Part shown: positions 1 through 10,700 of the stretch, one piece after another
How the letters are laid out: every line of letters starts with the position of its first letter
Numbering within the stretch: position 1 is the stretch's first letter
NCBI GenBank assembly: GCA_010356995.1
Contig: ML996703.1
Span: 620,001 to 684,000, forward strand
Direction: 5' to 3'
Length of the DNA: 64,000 bases
Source of the DNA: Trichodelitschia bisporula
Taxonomy: Eukaryota > Ascomycota > Dothideomycetes > Phaeotrichales > Phaeotrichaceae
Translations under genes and position numbers: made by a program
Notes under the pieces: generated by a model
Told to the model about the DNA's origin: nothing
What the model saw: the letters and a program-made list of their open reading frames with translations, nothing else
Databases searched by the model: none

Positions 1-891
1 CGATTTGCGCTTCTGTCCACCGGTGCTCTTCTGGCCAGTGCCGTTTGCCTTGTTCGCACCGTCGCTGACGGGCCCGTTGGAGTCCTGGTTCCTCTTGCGG
101 TCCAACTCTGCAACCTCTTCCGAAGTGAGAAACCTTCCACCTGGACCACGCGGCCGGCGCATCGCATGGTTGTGTCTTGATTCGTGCAGGTATGGCTTAC
201 GCGCCTTGGAGGTTAAGCGTAACTGTTCCTCGAGCTTCTGCCTAGCTAGGCGTCTTTTCAATATCCGATGGAACTGCTTCGCGTTCACATAGAGGGGCGC
301 CTCTTCGGCGGCTCCGGCGACCACTTCCGGTGACTGCGCGTGCTGCGACACCGTTGCAGCCGTTGGTGGTTGCATAGTCGCTGTTGAGGGCCTGGCTGCA
401 TTCATAACTGGTTGCGACTGTTGAAGGACAGGGCTCGTGTTGGCGTGGCTCATTCGTCGTCCCGGAATCTGGTGTTGCAGACCGCCCGACGGCGGTGACC
501 GATTCCCTCGCGCATCGACCTTGTTGTCGTGGTTTACATATCCTTGATTGGGCATCGGATAGTAATGCTGGCCAGATGCGGCAGCCGTCGCCATCGCCGC
601 GGCAGCCTGCGTCGTCGACAGCGAATACTGTTGCATAGGCTGAACGCCATATGCAGGATTGTATGGAAGAGGCTGGTGATGGTGACTGGAGGAGGTTTGC
701 GCGGGATGCTGAGCATAAGGGTGGCCTTGCGACATGAGCGGTGATGTTTGAGACGGCGGGTGAAGTTGTTGTTGGTTAGGTGATGTTATTGTCGACGCGC
801 CATTCTGTGCCGATGGGTACGGGCCCTGGAGATGTGCTTGAGGATGGTGCGCATTGTGCGGCTGCTGCTGAGGAAAGCTTGCGTACTCCAT
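1..891 (-). CDS. hapB: HapB / NF-YA subunit of the CCAAT-binding complex, 3' end missing
   Basis: DNA-contacting subunit of the heterotrimeric CCAAT-binding factor (HapB/C/E), a nuclear activator and platform for iron, redox and nitrogen control. Seen: a Gln/Pro/His-rich N-terminal half (residues 1-190), then the NF-YA core from about residue 198. The core has the subunit-association helix ([14 protein letters not shown]), a short linker, and the DNA-binding segment with [17 protein letters not shown] at about 238-254. A basic tail follows to residue 297, where the window ends. No intron interrupts the part seen. The start at 891 is the first in-frame ATG (MEYASFPQQ); the frame stays open a little upstream without another ATG, so a spliced upstream start is possible. 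The family and frame are certain; only the exact start is open. Confidence 0.95.
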   Translation of the reverse strand, partial: MEYASFPQQQPHNAHHPQAHLQGPYPSAQNGASTITSPNQQQLHPPSQTSPLMSQGHPYAQHPAQTSSSHHHQPLPYNPAYGVQPMQQYSLSTTQAAAAMATAAASGQHYYPMPNQGYVNHDNKVDARGNRSPPSGGLQHQIPGRRMSHANTSPVLQQSQPVMNAARPSTATMQPPTAATVSQHAQSPEVVAGAAEEAPLYVNAKQFHRILKRRLARQKLEEQLRLTSKARKPYLHESRHNHAMRRPRGPGGRFLTSEEVAELDRKRNQDSNGPVSDGANKANGTGQKSTGGQKRKS

Positions 892-3800
892 GGGTGGGGT
901 TGGGCGCAGATATGACCTCGTATTGGCTGAATGAGTGTACGATACACCGCGATGGCGTCTCGCTTGAGCGGAAGGCGCGTCAAGGAAGGAATGCGAGAGG
1001 TGAGTCGCGAATTAAGGTTGCGTGTGGGTTGGCGGTGGGGTCGCGAAGGAGTGGAGGTTTCTGCCAGCAGGAGCTCTCCAACAGTGTGACGCGTTTAAGG
1101 TGAAATGGTTATGCGCGCGAATCGAGAAGTCGTTGGACGCGGCGGCGGCTGTTGGGAGTGGGGTTGGAGGGCGGGGTGCGTGCGACTCAGGAAGCAGATG
1201 AGACGAAGATTGCGCGGATACGCGGGTAGTGTAGTTTGCGCGTGTGGGTGGGTGGATGCAGGCGGAAGTGGGTGGAGGGCGGGAGAGGGTTGTGTGTGGT
1301 GTGAGGCGGTGCGCGTTTTCGGGAGGCTCGGGGAGGGCGGGACTGGGGGAGGAGGCTCGGGAAGTGAGGAGCGGGCAGAAGGGAGGGGGGGGTTGTAGTG
1401 GTGGGAAGCGGCGGAACTTTGTGGATAAGTTAGGCGCGGACGCGCGACTGCGCCTCTTGTCAATACAGAGAGGTGAGAGAGGCGGAGGGAGGGGAGGGGG
1501 GGGAGGGGGGGGGGTAGGCTGGGCTAGGTTGTTTCGACAGAAAAGGCTGTCCTGGACGAACCGGTTCGCAATGTGTCGTAAGTGCCGTTTTGGTGCCTTG
1601 ATCCCCTGGTGGTCGAGCAGTAAAGGTAAGAAAAGAGGTCTGACGACTGTGAATGGGTCAAATTGCTTTTAGATCTGGAAGGGAAAGCCCAATTATTGTT
1701 AGCATGATCGACAAGTTCCGAGTGAGGCAGGGCGGGTGGGGAGGCGGGCATGTGCTGGCGGGACAGCGATTGGACTTGATGCGCTGGCACTGCAGGCCGC
1801 CTGCAAAGCCTGCAAAAAAAAGCCTTTGCAAGGCAGGGTGTCCACGTCAAGAAGCGCGAGATCTGCGTACACGCCGGGGGATGTGTATTGGAGAAGGGAG
1901 TGAGAGCAGTAGTAGTAATGATGATGATGATGATGTAGTCATTGAAGTGACAACAGTCGCAAAGAGAAGAGAAGAAAAGAAAGCGTGCTCTGGTGCGCAT
2001 ATACGGTAGACGAGAAAGTCTACTATGGTATGCAAGCTCGCCAGCATACTTTTCGACTCTCCCTCTAGCCCCCACCAGCTTCAGCTTCAGCTCCCACAGC
2101 CCACCCACTCTCTATCTCTCTCTATCTTTCTTCCCCACCAGCATTCTCTCCTTTCGTCTTTTCTCAGCTCCCTTACTCAAGTGAGAGAGACTGACATTAA
2201 CGAGAGGAATGCTTGACTAGTCCCGCCGCTGGCCGGGACTACGGGATGAGATTGAAAAAATAGAGTGCTCGCTGGGATGACTGAGTGAATTTGCTGCAAT
2301 CTAAGCGCGGCCTTGAGCGTGTGGGCTTAGGTTGCCACTCAAGGCTTCCCTTCCTGACCCTTCCAGCCCTGGAAGGGCCTGCTCTTAACGCGCGCAGAGA
2401 GAGAGAGAGAGAGCATGGCTTTCAACGGCGGTGAAAGGATTGGACTATGAGCTTGCACTTTGGGGTAAGAGGTGACGCGGGGCGGTGGGGTAACTGAGAA
2501 GAGGAAAATACGTACCGTACCGGTCTCCTTCACCTTCCGAGAGCCCGCTGAAGCGCGCGAAAACACATGCAGCGATTCGGAGAGTTTAGGTGAAACGGGT
2601 AACCAGTGGGAAAAAGGTGGAGGAGGGGGGAAAAGAAATGGGATAGGGTAATGATGACTTGCGCGCAGGCAACTTTTTGAAGCCTTACTCCCCGTACCCA
2701 GACAGAGCGGTAGTAGCAAAACAGTCAAGCCAACCGCAGTGCACCCACGCCGCAAGATACAAAATCGCCGGGGTGAGATGAGGCTCGTGACGTGCGTGCG
2801 CCGGCTGTATCCGAGCTGGCGGGCTGTCTTTCGAGGAACGCGCTCTCGCGCGCGCTCGCGACACCAGACCCGGAAGCGAAGGGCGAGCGCAAAAAGCCAA
2901 ACCAGCCAGAAGCGCGTGGGTGGAGGAATCCGTGACTCGTACCACTCAGCGCGTTTCCCTGGAAGCTTGGCTTTTTGTGTGTCTCCCAGCCACTGCGCTG
3001 TCGCAAGGTTGCAGCATGCGATTGGACGCGCAATGTAGATTTCGCGGTAATGAAGAAGAGCAAGAAGACGAAGCCGAAGCCGAGCGGGAATGAGCGGGAA
3101 TGCGCGGGATTCGCACGGGACGTAGCGGGAGAGGAAAGAGAAGAAGGACGGGCAAAGGGGAGGATGAGGTGAAGCAAATCAAAGCGAAGCGAAGAGGGGG
3201 AAAAAAGTGTCTCGTATCGTGAATGCCACGCGAAGACGTTGAGGGCAAAAACACCACAAAACGTTGAAGAGACAGAACGTACCAGGCCGATGCTTGCCGC
3301 AGCGCGTGATTGTCACGAGGATGAAATCGAAAGCTCTGTTTTGTTGTCGCGATCTTCTTTGTCTCAAAAAAGCGGAGGTGCAGACGATGATGAGATGATT
3401 GGAGAGAAAGTTCGACTGGGGGAGGGTGGAAGACTTTTTGGGGATGAGACGTGAATGATTCGTCGGGTTGGGGAAAAGTCTGCGTCAGAGGATGGAGGGA
3501 GCCTTTTCTGTGGTTGGGGAGAAGAATTCGCGCTTGTTTGGCTGGCGGGTAGACGGGTGCCTTTTGCTGCCTGGGGCTCTTTCTTTTTTCTAGAGGTGGA
3601 GGCCTTGGCAAGGTTTGTTCCTTCGTGAGAGTTGGATCTGAGCTACGCAGTACTTGGGGGTGGGAGATCCGGAAGCCTTAGGCGCAAATGAAGAGCCTTA
3701 GGACAAGAAATCCAGAAAGAGACGAGGAAGGAGTTGGATGGGGCCGATGATTTCAGGGAAGGAGTAATAATGGAGGAGGAGACGAATGAGAAACGATGAG

Positions 3801-4518
3801 CGACGATCGATGATAGGCTCCGGGGGGTTCAACTACTGGGCTCGCTGGGTACGTAGTAGTAGTGGGGACGAAGCAATGAGGAAAGAGAAGTCCCTCTCGA
3901 ACGTCCGGTACAGGAAATAACGATTGGTTAAATGCGCTCTTTCTTGTTCTAGGCTGGGGGTTGTGTGGATTGGGTATGATGGCGGCCAGCCGCCCTCTTA
4001 TTCCTCAGCACCTCCGGTAGGTAGTGAAGAGGGATGAGTGTGTGGCAGAGAGAGACGAGGCAGAGTGGCAGACACTGCTGGCGCAATCCCAACTGCACTG
4101 CAAAAAACCCACACCCACCAAGAAACTTTACTGCGTACGCAACTTTCCTAACGGCCACCCTTCCCCTCCCACTACCCCCTCCCACCATCAACCACCACCA
4201 TCGTCGTCGTCGTCCTCCCACAGCCCCCCCACAGTACCGTAGGTAGCCCTGTCAATAGCCAAGCCCATCAGGCCGCAACGCCGAGGCCCGGCTATGTGGC
4301 CAACGAGAGAGCTGCCTCCGTGCCCCATCTCTTCTTCCTCAAAGAGATGGAGGCCCAATGAGACAAAAGCCGAACCTAAACTGTCGAGCTTTCTTAATCT
4401 CATCATATCCCTCGCATCTCGTTCACAGCTTATCCATCCTCACTCCCAAACACAACACGACAACACGGCGCGAACAGAACAAAAGGGACCTGCGCGTCCA
4501 AGTCAACCCTCCGGACCA
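892..4518. other. Gene-free upstream region of hapB
   Basis: No protein-like exon was found. On the plus strand 1300-1520 is strongly purine/G-rich, so it is pyrimidine-rich on the hapB coding strand, as expected of a fungal promoter and leader. A (GAT)n tract lies near 1910-1936 and a (GA)n tract near 2397-2412. Around 2050-2175 the plus strand becomes CT-rich, which could be the leader of an unseen plus-strand transcript. Several CCAAT pentamers read on the hapB strand (see findings). Confidence 0.5.
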
Positions 4519-5229
4519 TGACGGCACCACCGAATCAGCGGTGAGCACGTTGTCGACGTGGCCTGCGCTGTTGCCTCCACCACCCCCCCCCAGCCCTCCC
4601 CTCCATCACACACTTTCGACTGCTTCCCACCCCCGCCATCGTCTTTACTTCCATCTCTTCATCTCTGCGTGCATGGTCTGGCCTCTCGCTGCACAAGGCA
4701 GAAGACAGGAAGTGGTGAGATGCAACGTCTGCTCTGAAACAGACAGAATGCTAGACCTGCCTTATTCCCTGATCCCCCACGTAAGGCGATGATGATGGTA
4801 CCGGTACGAAGTAGCAAGACCTTGTCCTGTCCGTGTCCACCCGTTGGCTCCGTGTCGAGCCGCTCGGCACCAGCAAATAATCACGGCGCATCCCAATTTT
4901 TTATTGGCTCATCAGCCTAACGAGGATCGTGCCGAGATCCAATTACTTCCCTCCTTCACCAAGCGCCCATCGTCTGGGGACCACCACTTTCGGCTACGGC
5001 GAATCGTCGGACACTGGGACCAAGCGACGACGGTATGAAGGCCTAACTTCAACATCAAAGGCAAGCTTCAATTCACCAGTATCAATCAATATAGCCATGA
5101 CTGCTGGTAATTAGGACATCAGTGTGCTCGTTCTATACGAGGAAGGTCGATTTTTGTCCACAGGCACTGGCTCAACATCCACGGTCGCCTCCTAGATGAG
5201 TTTGTACACGCTCAGACGCTTACTTAGGT
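4519..5229 (+). CDS. Possible small spliced gene, unrecognised
   Basis: Tentative. A leader rich in ACAACA-type repeats precedes ATG at 4519 (MTAPPNQ), which runs straight into a GTGAGC donor. The next protein-like block, about 4964-5035, reads AHRLGTTTFGYG... and ends near GTKRRR. There it meets an intron-like segment with a GTATGA donor, a GGCCTAAC branch and a CACCAG acceptor (about 5034-5080). A further GTAATT...CCACAG segment follows near 5109-5165, and one reading ends at a stop about 5229. Other acceptors in 4742-4970 give different proteins, so I give no firm exon list. I do not recognise any domain; the Lys-Arg run could be a nuclear localisation signal. It could equally be a leader or noncoding RNA. 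Confidence 0.22.
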
Positions 5230-6574
5230 TCACCTTGCTCTCAGCCTTTTCTAGTTCTAGAACAAGAAGCGTTGCTTCCCTGAGCGCCCCGTTCAGGCGG
5301 CTCTTCAGTCATCCATCTAGCGACTACGGTAAACGCTACGCACATCTTTCCGAAGGCCCGGACCGTACTTTTCACTTGAATGCGGCTCTTCGACGGCGCT
5401 TACTGAAGAAGATGGTGTCTCGAGTGATGGTGCTGTATACACCAAGGCGATAGCCGACGGTAGAGCCGGTCAAAGGTCGAGAAGGTAAGATGTACGTTGC
5501 GTCCGGTACGGTACCACAGTATGCGTACGGTAGAGTCGTCAACTGCATGAAGGGTCGCCCAGTGGTTGAAAGTGGGACGGGGTACTTACCTAGTAAGGTC
5601 CCCTCTGTAGACAGACTGAGCGAGACAAGTGCGACCCGCTTTCTGCCATCGGTCACAGTTACGGAAACATCAACTGCACTGAACCCTCCACTTCGCACCG
5701 GGGCTGCCACCTCAACTGTGGGATGCCTCCGTAATTACCATCATTTAATGGTCTTCACCTGTCGCACTTGCAACGGGAGTTTTGCATCAGACCTGAGCAC
5801 CCCCGGCGTGCATTCAGCATTTCCATCACCCAGACAGTTCACTTGCTGCTCGGCAATTCCGCAGCTCGCAATTTTGCTTTTTCGTCATCTGTCCCATCGT
5901 CACGTCTACCTCCCCCGCCCACCACAGCGGCGCTGCTGCTTTCCGTTGATCGATCCGCGCACGGCAAGGCCACGGACTTCGGGTGACGGCCTCTCCAGCA
6001 CGTCCGGCCCAGTTGTTGCCTTCGTGCAACACATCCAGAGCTTGCATGACGGTGCGGGTTGTCAGTGTTCCCATCCCCGCGCTGTTCGAGCCTCTGTCGT
6101 AGAGTTGCCCCATCGCCTCCATTCCGTCGGGTGGGATGGGAGGGGGGGGGTATCATCATGTGATGGCTGGGGCTGGTATGCTGTGCGACCAGGGTCTGAG
6201 GGCTCAGTTCTTCGGGTTGATCTGGCGATATGACTGCAAGGCATACTCCATAAAGAGTGGCTTTGCAAGATACTAACCCACAGTTGCGATCGCACTTTTT
6301 TGATTCTTGATTACCTGCAGTTAAGAAGGCCTTGGCTATGGAATGACTCAACTATTGTGACTCAGGCACTGAATTCTGTCGGCTATGCACTGCAACTGCC
6401 CCTTCGGATAAGCATCCTGGTGAGGCGCAGAAGGTCATTCGAGAAAGCACGTCAGGGTCGCAGAAGTTCTACGGTACTGTGCATAAGAGCGGACGATCAA
6501 TCCATGACAGTGATTATAACCACCAGAGTGATCACAAACCTCCTCAATTGATACTTCTTCTCTACTCTGCCATC
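5230..6574. other. No supported gene; upstream region of the Rei1 gene
   Basis: Open frames exist on both strands (for example 5490-6233 plus and 5372-5710 minus), but they overlap each other, lack recognisable domains and have no ATG-plus-intron logic. The last few hundred bases before 6575 are the presumed promoter and leader of the zinc-finger gene. Confidence 0.4.
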
Positions 6575-7790
6575 ATGAGCGATGCAACGACCACGAACAC
6601 GGGCACCAATGGCGATAACCTAGCCCAGCCATTGTCTCCACGGGTAGTATCAACAAGTTACATGTGCACCTCATGCCATATCTCCTTCGAAAACAGCCAG
6701 GAGCAGCGCATTCACATGAAATCGCCATGGCAGTATGCCAACCCTCATTTGAACCCCCGGCCTCTCGCACTAAACCATAAACAGTGTCGCCAACATCAAG
6801 CGGCGCATAGCATTACTCCCGCCTCTTTCACACGATGAATTCGGGGCACAGGCAGAGTCCGAAAAGAAACCCGACAGCGAGGAAGCACGCCCCAGCAACC
6901 CCGACAAGCAGCCCTCCACCCCCGAAGCTGAGTCCAAGACTGAGGCTGAAGATCCCGCTTCGCCATTCGACTGCCTGTTCTGTAACCAGAACTTCCAGCC
7001 CTCTGGCGCCGGTTTAACCTCAAACATTGAGCACATGAGCATGGCCCATGGTCTCACGATTCCAGAGCCAGAGTCCGTAGTCGATATGCAAAGTTTTATC
7101 GGCTACCTTGCAACAGAGGTCCGCACATGGCACGAGTGCCTCTACTGTGGGGCTACGAAGCCATCGACCGCAAGTATTCAAAGTCACATGCGGGACAAGG
7201 GACATTGCACTTTGAACTTTGACCGTGAGCCCGAGTTGTTTGAGTTCTGGGAGGGCATGGAGGATGAGAATGGGAGTGAAAATGAAGATGAGGTCGAAGA
7301 GGGGGATGATGAGAAGCCCATGGGTCCCGACCGCGCGACTCAGCTGTCCGCGACCGAGCTCCTCACTGCCTCGGGCCGGGTCATTGGGTCTCGACAGACG
7401 GTCTCAGCAGCCAAAAAAGCGCGGAGACAGGTCACGGTAGGGATGACGGATGCGTTACCGCCGGCTTCGGGAGAGGGGTCTGCGGCTGAGTCTTCGACAC
7501 GGACCATTGGGCCGTTGCTGGCGTCGGGTGCCGAAGCACCACTTCCGCCGATGGGCGCGCGCTCTTCGGGCCGACAACTGGCACGGCGCGAGGAGATGGG
7601 CTTGGTGGGCGTGTCGCCGCTGCAGCGGCAGGCACTCGTGTTAGCGGAGAAGAAGGCGCAGAGGAGCGAGGCTGTTGCGAGGCGGGCAAGGGAATGGGCG
7701 TATGCGAGGAGCGCGAATGTGCAGGAGTTCGATCAGATCGATACGAAGGGGAAGTGGGGCAAGCAGAATCACAAGTTGCTGCCTAGGTAG
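6575..7790 (+). CDS. REI1: Rei1-like C2H2 zinc-finger 60S biogenesis factor
   Basis: Cytoplasmic late pre-60S maturation factor; Rei1/ZNF622 proteins help recycle Arx1-Alb1 and probe the polypeptide exit tunnel. Exons are 6575-6732 and 6785-7790. The 52-bp intron has a GTATGC donor, an ACTAAAC branch and an AACAG acceptor, and splicing restores HMKSPWHVANIKRR. The 387-residue product is close to the yeast length. Visible zinc ligands are C31/C34...H47/H53 (jaz-type finger followed by the NIKRR basic stretch), C116/C119...H136/H141 and C171/C174...H187/H193. An acidic stretch after residue 210 and the basic C-terminal tail (KGKWGKQNHKLLPR) are family hallmarks. The family assignment is firm; orthology to Rei1 rather than the paralogue Reh1 is inferred, as filamentous fungi usually carry one copy. 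Confidence 0.93.
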
Positions 7791-10700
7791 ATGGTTACAT
7801 AGGAGGCATCTGTGGTGGAAATAGATGTGGCACTTTCGCCGGCTGAGAGCCTCAAATTGTGTGGCTTGATCAATGACGTTCTTCGCTGCATCGTCCGATG
7901 CTGGGCCACCGATTGCAATTCTTCATCCTCCAAGACAATGCCCGTCATCTTCGACCATCATCTCCGCTTTGGCATTAGGAAACCTTTCACAACATCGGCT
8001 ATCGCCCGGCGCTGCATATTCTAGCCTGACCCCGATCCAACGGGCTCGGGTGTCCTCTGCGCATATCAAAACCACCCCCGCATCTCCTCACTCCTCGTTA
8101 ACTTCGCCTTACGAGGTCAGCCTACTGGTAAGGCTCTCAAGCGGTTTCCTAATAGGCATTCCCGCAATCCGCGCCCAATCAAGAGAGCCGGTCAACAGCC
8201 TTCTCCGTGTGGCCAAACGGTCGGGGCTCTTCTCCAAAAACATTCAAGGGCATGCTCACCCGCTGGTACTCTCATCTCGGCAACCCACTCAAAAGCCAGC
8301 GTGGCGTCGCCCGACTTCTATTGGACGACACGAAGCTGTCGCGCATCTTGTTTCAGCCCCGGGCGACACGCCGTGATTCCACACCCCCCCCCCGCACGGC
8401 GAGATCGCTGACCGGCAGCCCGACGAGCCAAGAATCCGGGGGTAGGGTGAAGATGGCCTACTCTGGCGCCGCAGAGTGGCCATGTCTCGTGAGCGCGAGG
8501 ATGTGCGCGAAGGAAGTTGCGTGGGCTCCGGCGGTCCTCTCCTTGGTCCTTTCCATCCCTTCAGCACCTCCCGCGTCGATCCTAGAAACGACGTCAGGGA
8601 AGCAGAAAACGTCGCAGCTGCGAGGCCCAACGGATCCCTCCCTTCCACCTCTTCTTTTCCCTGCAGTCCTCCACCCCTACCCTACCCCTCCCTTATACCC
8701 CCGCAAAACCCACGCCGCCCTGTTAGCCTTACTGTCCAAGGCCCAAGCTGTCCGCAACGCTTAGGCGCATCATCTCAGATCCCGAGGTTGGCGCGGGCCG
8801 ACCGGTTGCGGCAAGGCCAGGCAAGGCTCTAACGGCATGGATGCCCCAGGCACACACACATAACTCCTACGGGAATCAGGTGGGGTTGCCCTTGGGGCCA
8901 GAAAGGAAAGTCGCAATGCGCGCAATATCAGAACAATAAACCCAGCCTGTAAATCTCGGGCCTCGCGCGTTGCGGACTAACGTCCACACACACCTCGCAT
9001 GTTTTTCTTCTCATTCTCCACCCCCGGGCCCTCCGGCTCTTGACGGGTTTCCCATCTCCGCGGTCGGGCAGGGCAGCAAGGTCACAGCACGCGCGCGTAT
9101 CACCTTGAGAACCGGACAGTCACATATCACGCTCTTCCAGACCCGGCCTCGAGCGCAGCAGCATTCCCAGCTCGCTGTCACCAGCGTCCTCATGCATCAG
9201 CGCTGCTCCTACGAAGTAGAGCAACTGCACCGCTGCCCGGCCTCCAACCTGCCCAGACCCGTCAGTAGCACAACGGACCCCCCAGGCTTCTTTCAAAAAT
9301 AAAATAAGGACCCAATCCCCGCGCCCAGCACACCCGGAAAAGCCCCCGCACCCCGCCGCCCCGCCCTCGCTGTCGCGCAGCATGCTGGCGCCAGCAATCT
9401 CGCGCAGCGTGCCGTTCCCAACCCTCGGGTCCGCCGCCCCCGCCCACACGCACGCAACGCACGCCGACCGCACACCCTGCTAAGACAGTGCCGGACAGAG
9501 GTGTCTGCCCCGCTTCCCTGCGCGCCATCGAAATCGACGCCGTTCTCGCGAGGCTGAGAAGATCCAGTAGATGGCCTTAGGGTGCTGGTCGGTGCAGCGC
9601 AGGAAAGCCCGCACTCGGCCGCTGCCGTTTCACACCGTGCGGGCCGCGCGCGGCCCGCATACTTCGCAGCGCCGCGCCGCACGTGCGCCGCATCATCTCC
9701 CCACATTGCCAGCACGCCGTTAGCTGCGCTAGCCAGCGCGAAAATGCACTCCACGCGCGGCGCCCCCGCCGCCAACAAACTGCGGTTGCGCCGTCAATTA
9801 CGCCCCGTTAACGTGTGCAGCGAGTTCGAGCTGGATCATCACTGCCCCATTTTGGTAGAGTGCGTTGCGCGGCCGTTGCTGCCGCCGACAGCGGCGCTGT
9901 ATACTCTGTACGCATGGCACGCACTGCGGCTGGGGTTTGAGCCTCGAGGCTGAAATCTCGCTTGGGGCGCCCGTGAGAGATATTGGGCTCGGCGCGGGCG
10001 AGGGCGCGCTGGTCCTGGTGCGGTCCGGGCGTGATGTGTTGCGCGTGGCGATCCGGGTCTCAAGCTCGAGAGTAGAGAGTAGAGGGTGACGCCATGGTGT
10101 TGCGGGTTACAATGACCGGGAGGGCAGGGATTTTGGTGTGGGAAGGGTATTATATGGTCAAAAACGGAGGGGCTCGAGGCTGTGGGCGATTGATGGGGCC
10201 AATGATGGAGATGCCCCAAAGCAGCAGGAGCGCTTATTGCAGGATGGGAGAAGCGACTGGGTTTGATTTGGGCGCCGTGTATGCAATTTGCGACGAATCA
10301 AGTTTGGGGAATTAACCTCGTCTCCACAATGCTGACTTGCCCTTTGTAGAACTACCTGCTCCGAGGCTCCACGCAATGAGACTTCGTTTAGAAAGACGAG
10401 AGGATGGTGACTTGGAATGCAAATTGCGGGCGTAAGGTGTGTTGAGCTACGGGCGTACAGCAGAGGGCAACGGCCGCTGGAAGTAAAACATGTGGATGTG
10501 TTTTTGGGCAAACACGACTGCCTGTGAGAGAAAAATAGATGCAAACCAAGGACAGCAATATCCGGGTACTCGTGTAGAAACTCCGCATAGTGGTAATGGG
10601 TGCCTGATGACACTCTCAAGGTCCGGGACCTACCTTGACGGGAAGTACGGCTTCGAACTGTCGCCCGAGTATTTTTGGGGTTCCTGGAGGTGACGAAGTG

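Noticed and set aside
5490-6233. 247-codon plus-strand frame upstream of REI1.
   Set aside because: Composition is irregular, it overlaps an equally open minus-strand frame, and it shows no recognisable motif or family resemblance.
9293-9778. 161-codon minus-strand frame rich in Ala, Arg and Gly.
   Set aside because: Typical noncoding frame in high-GC DNA; antisense frame is open too and no motif is present.
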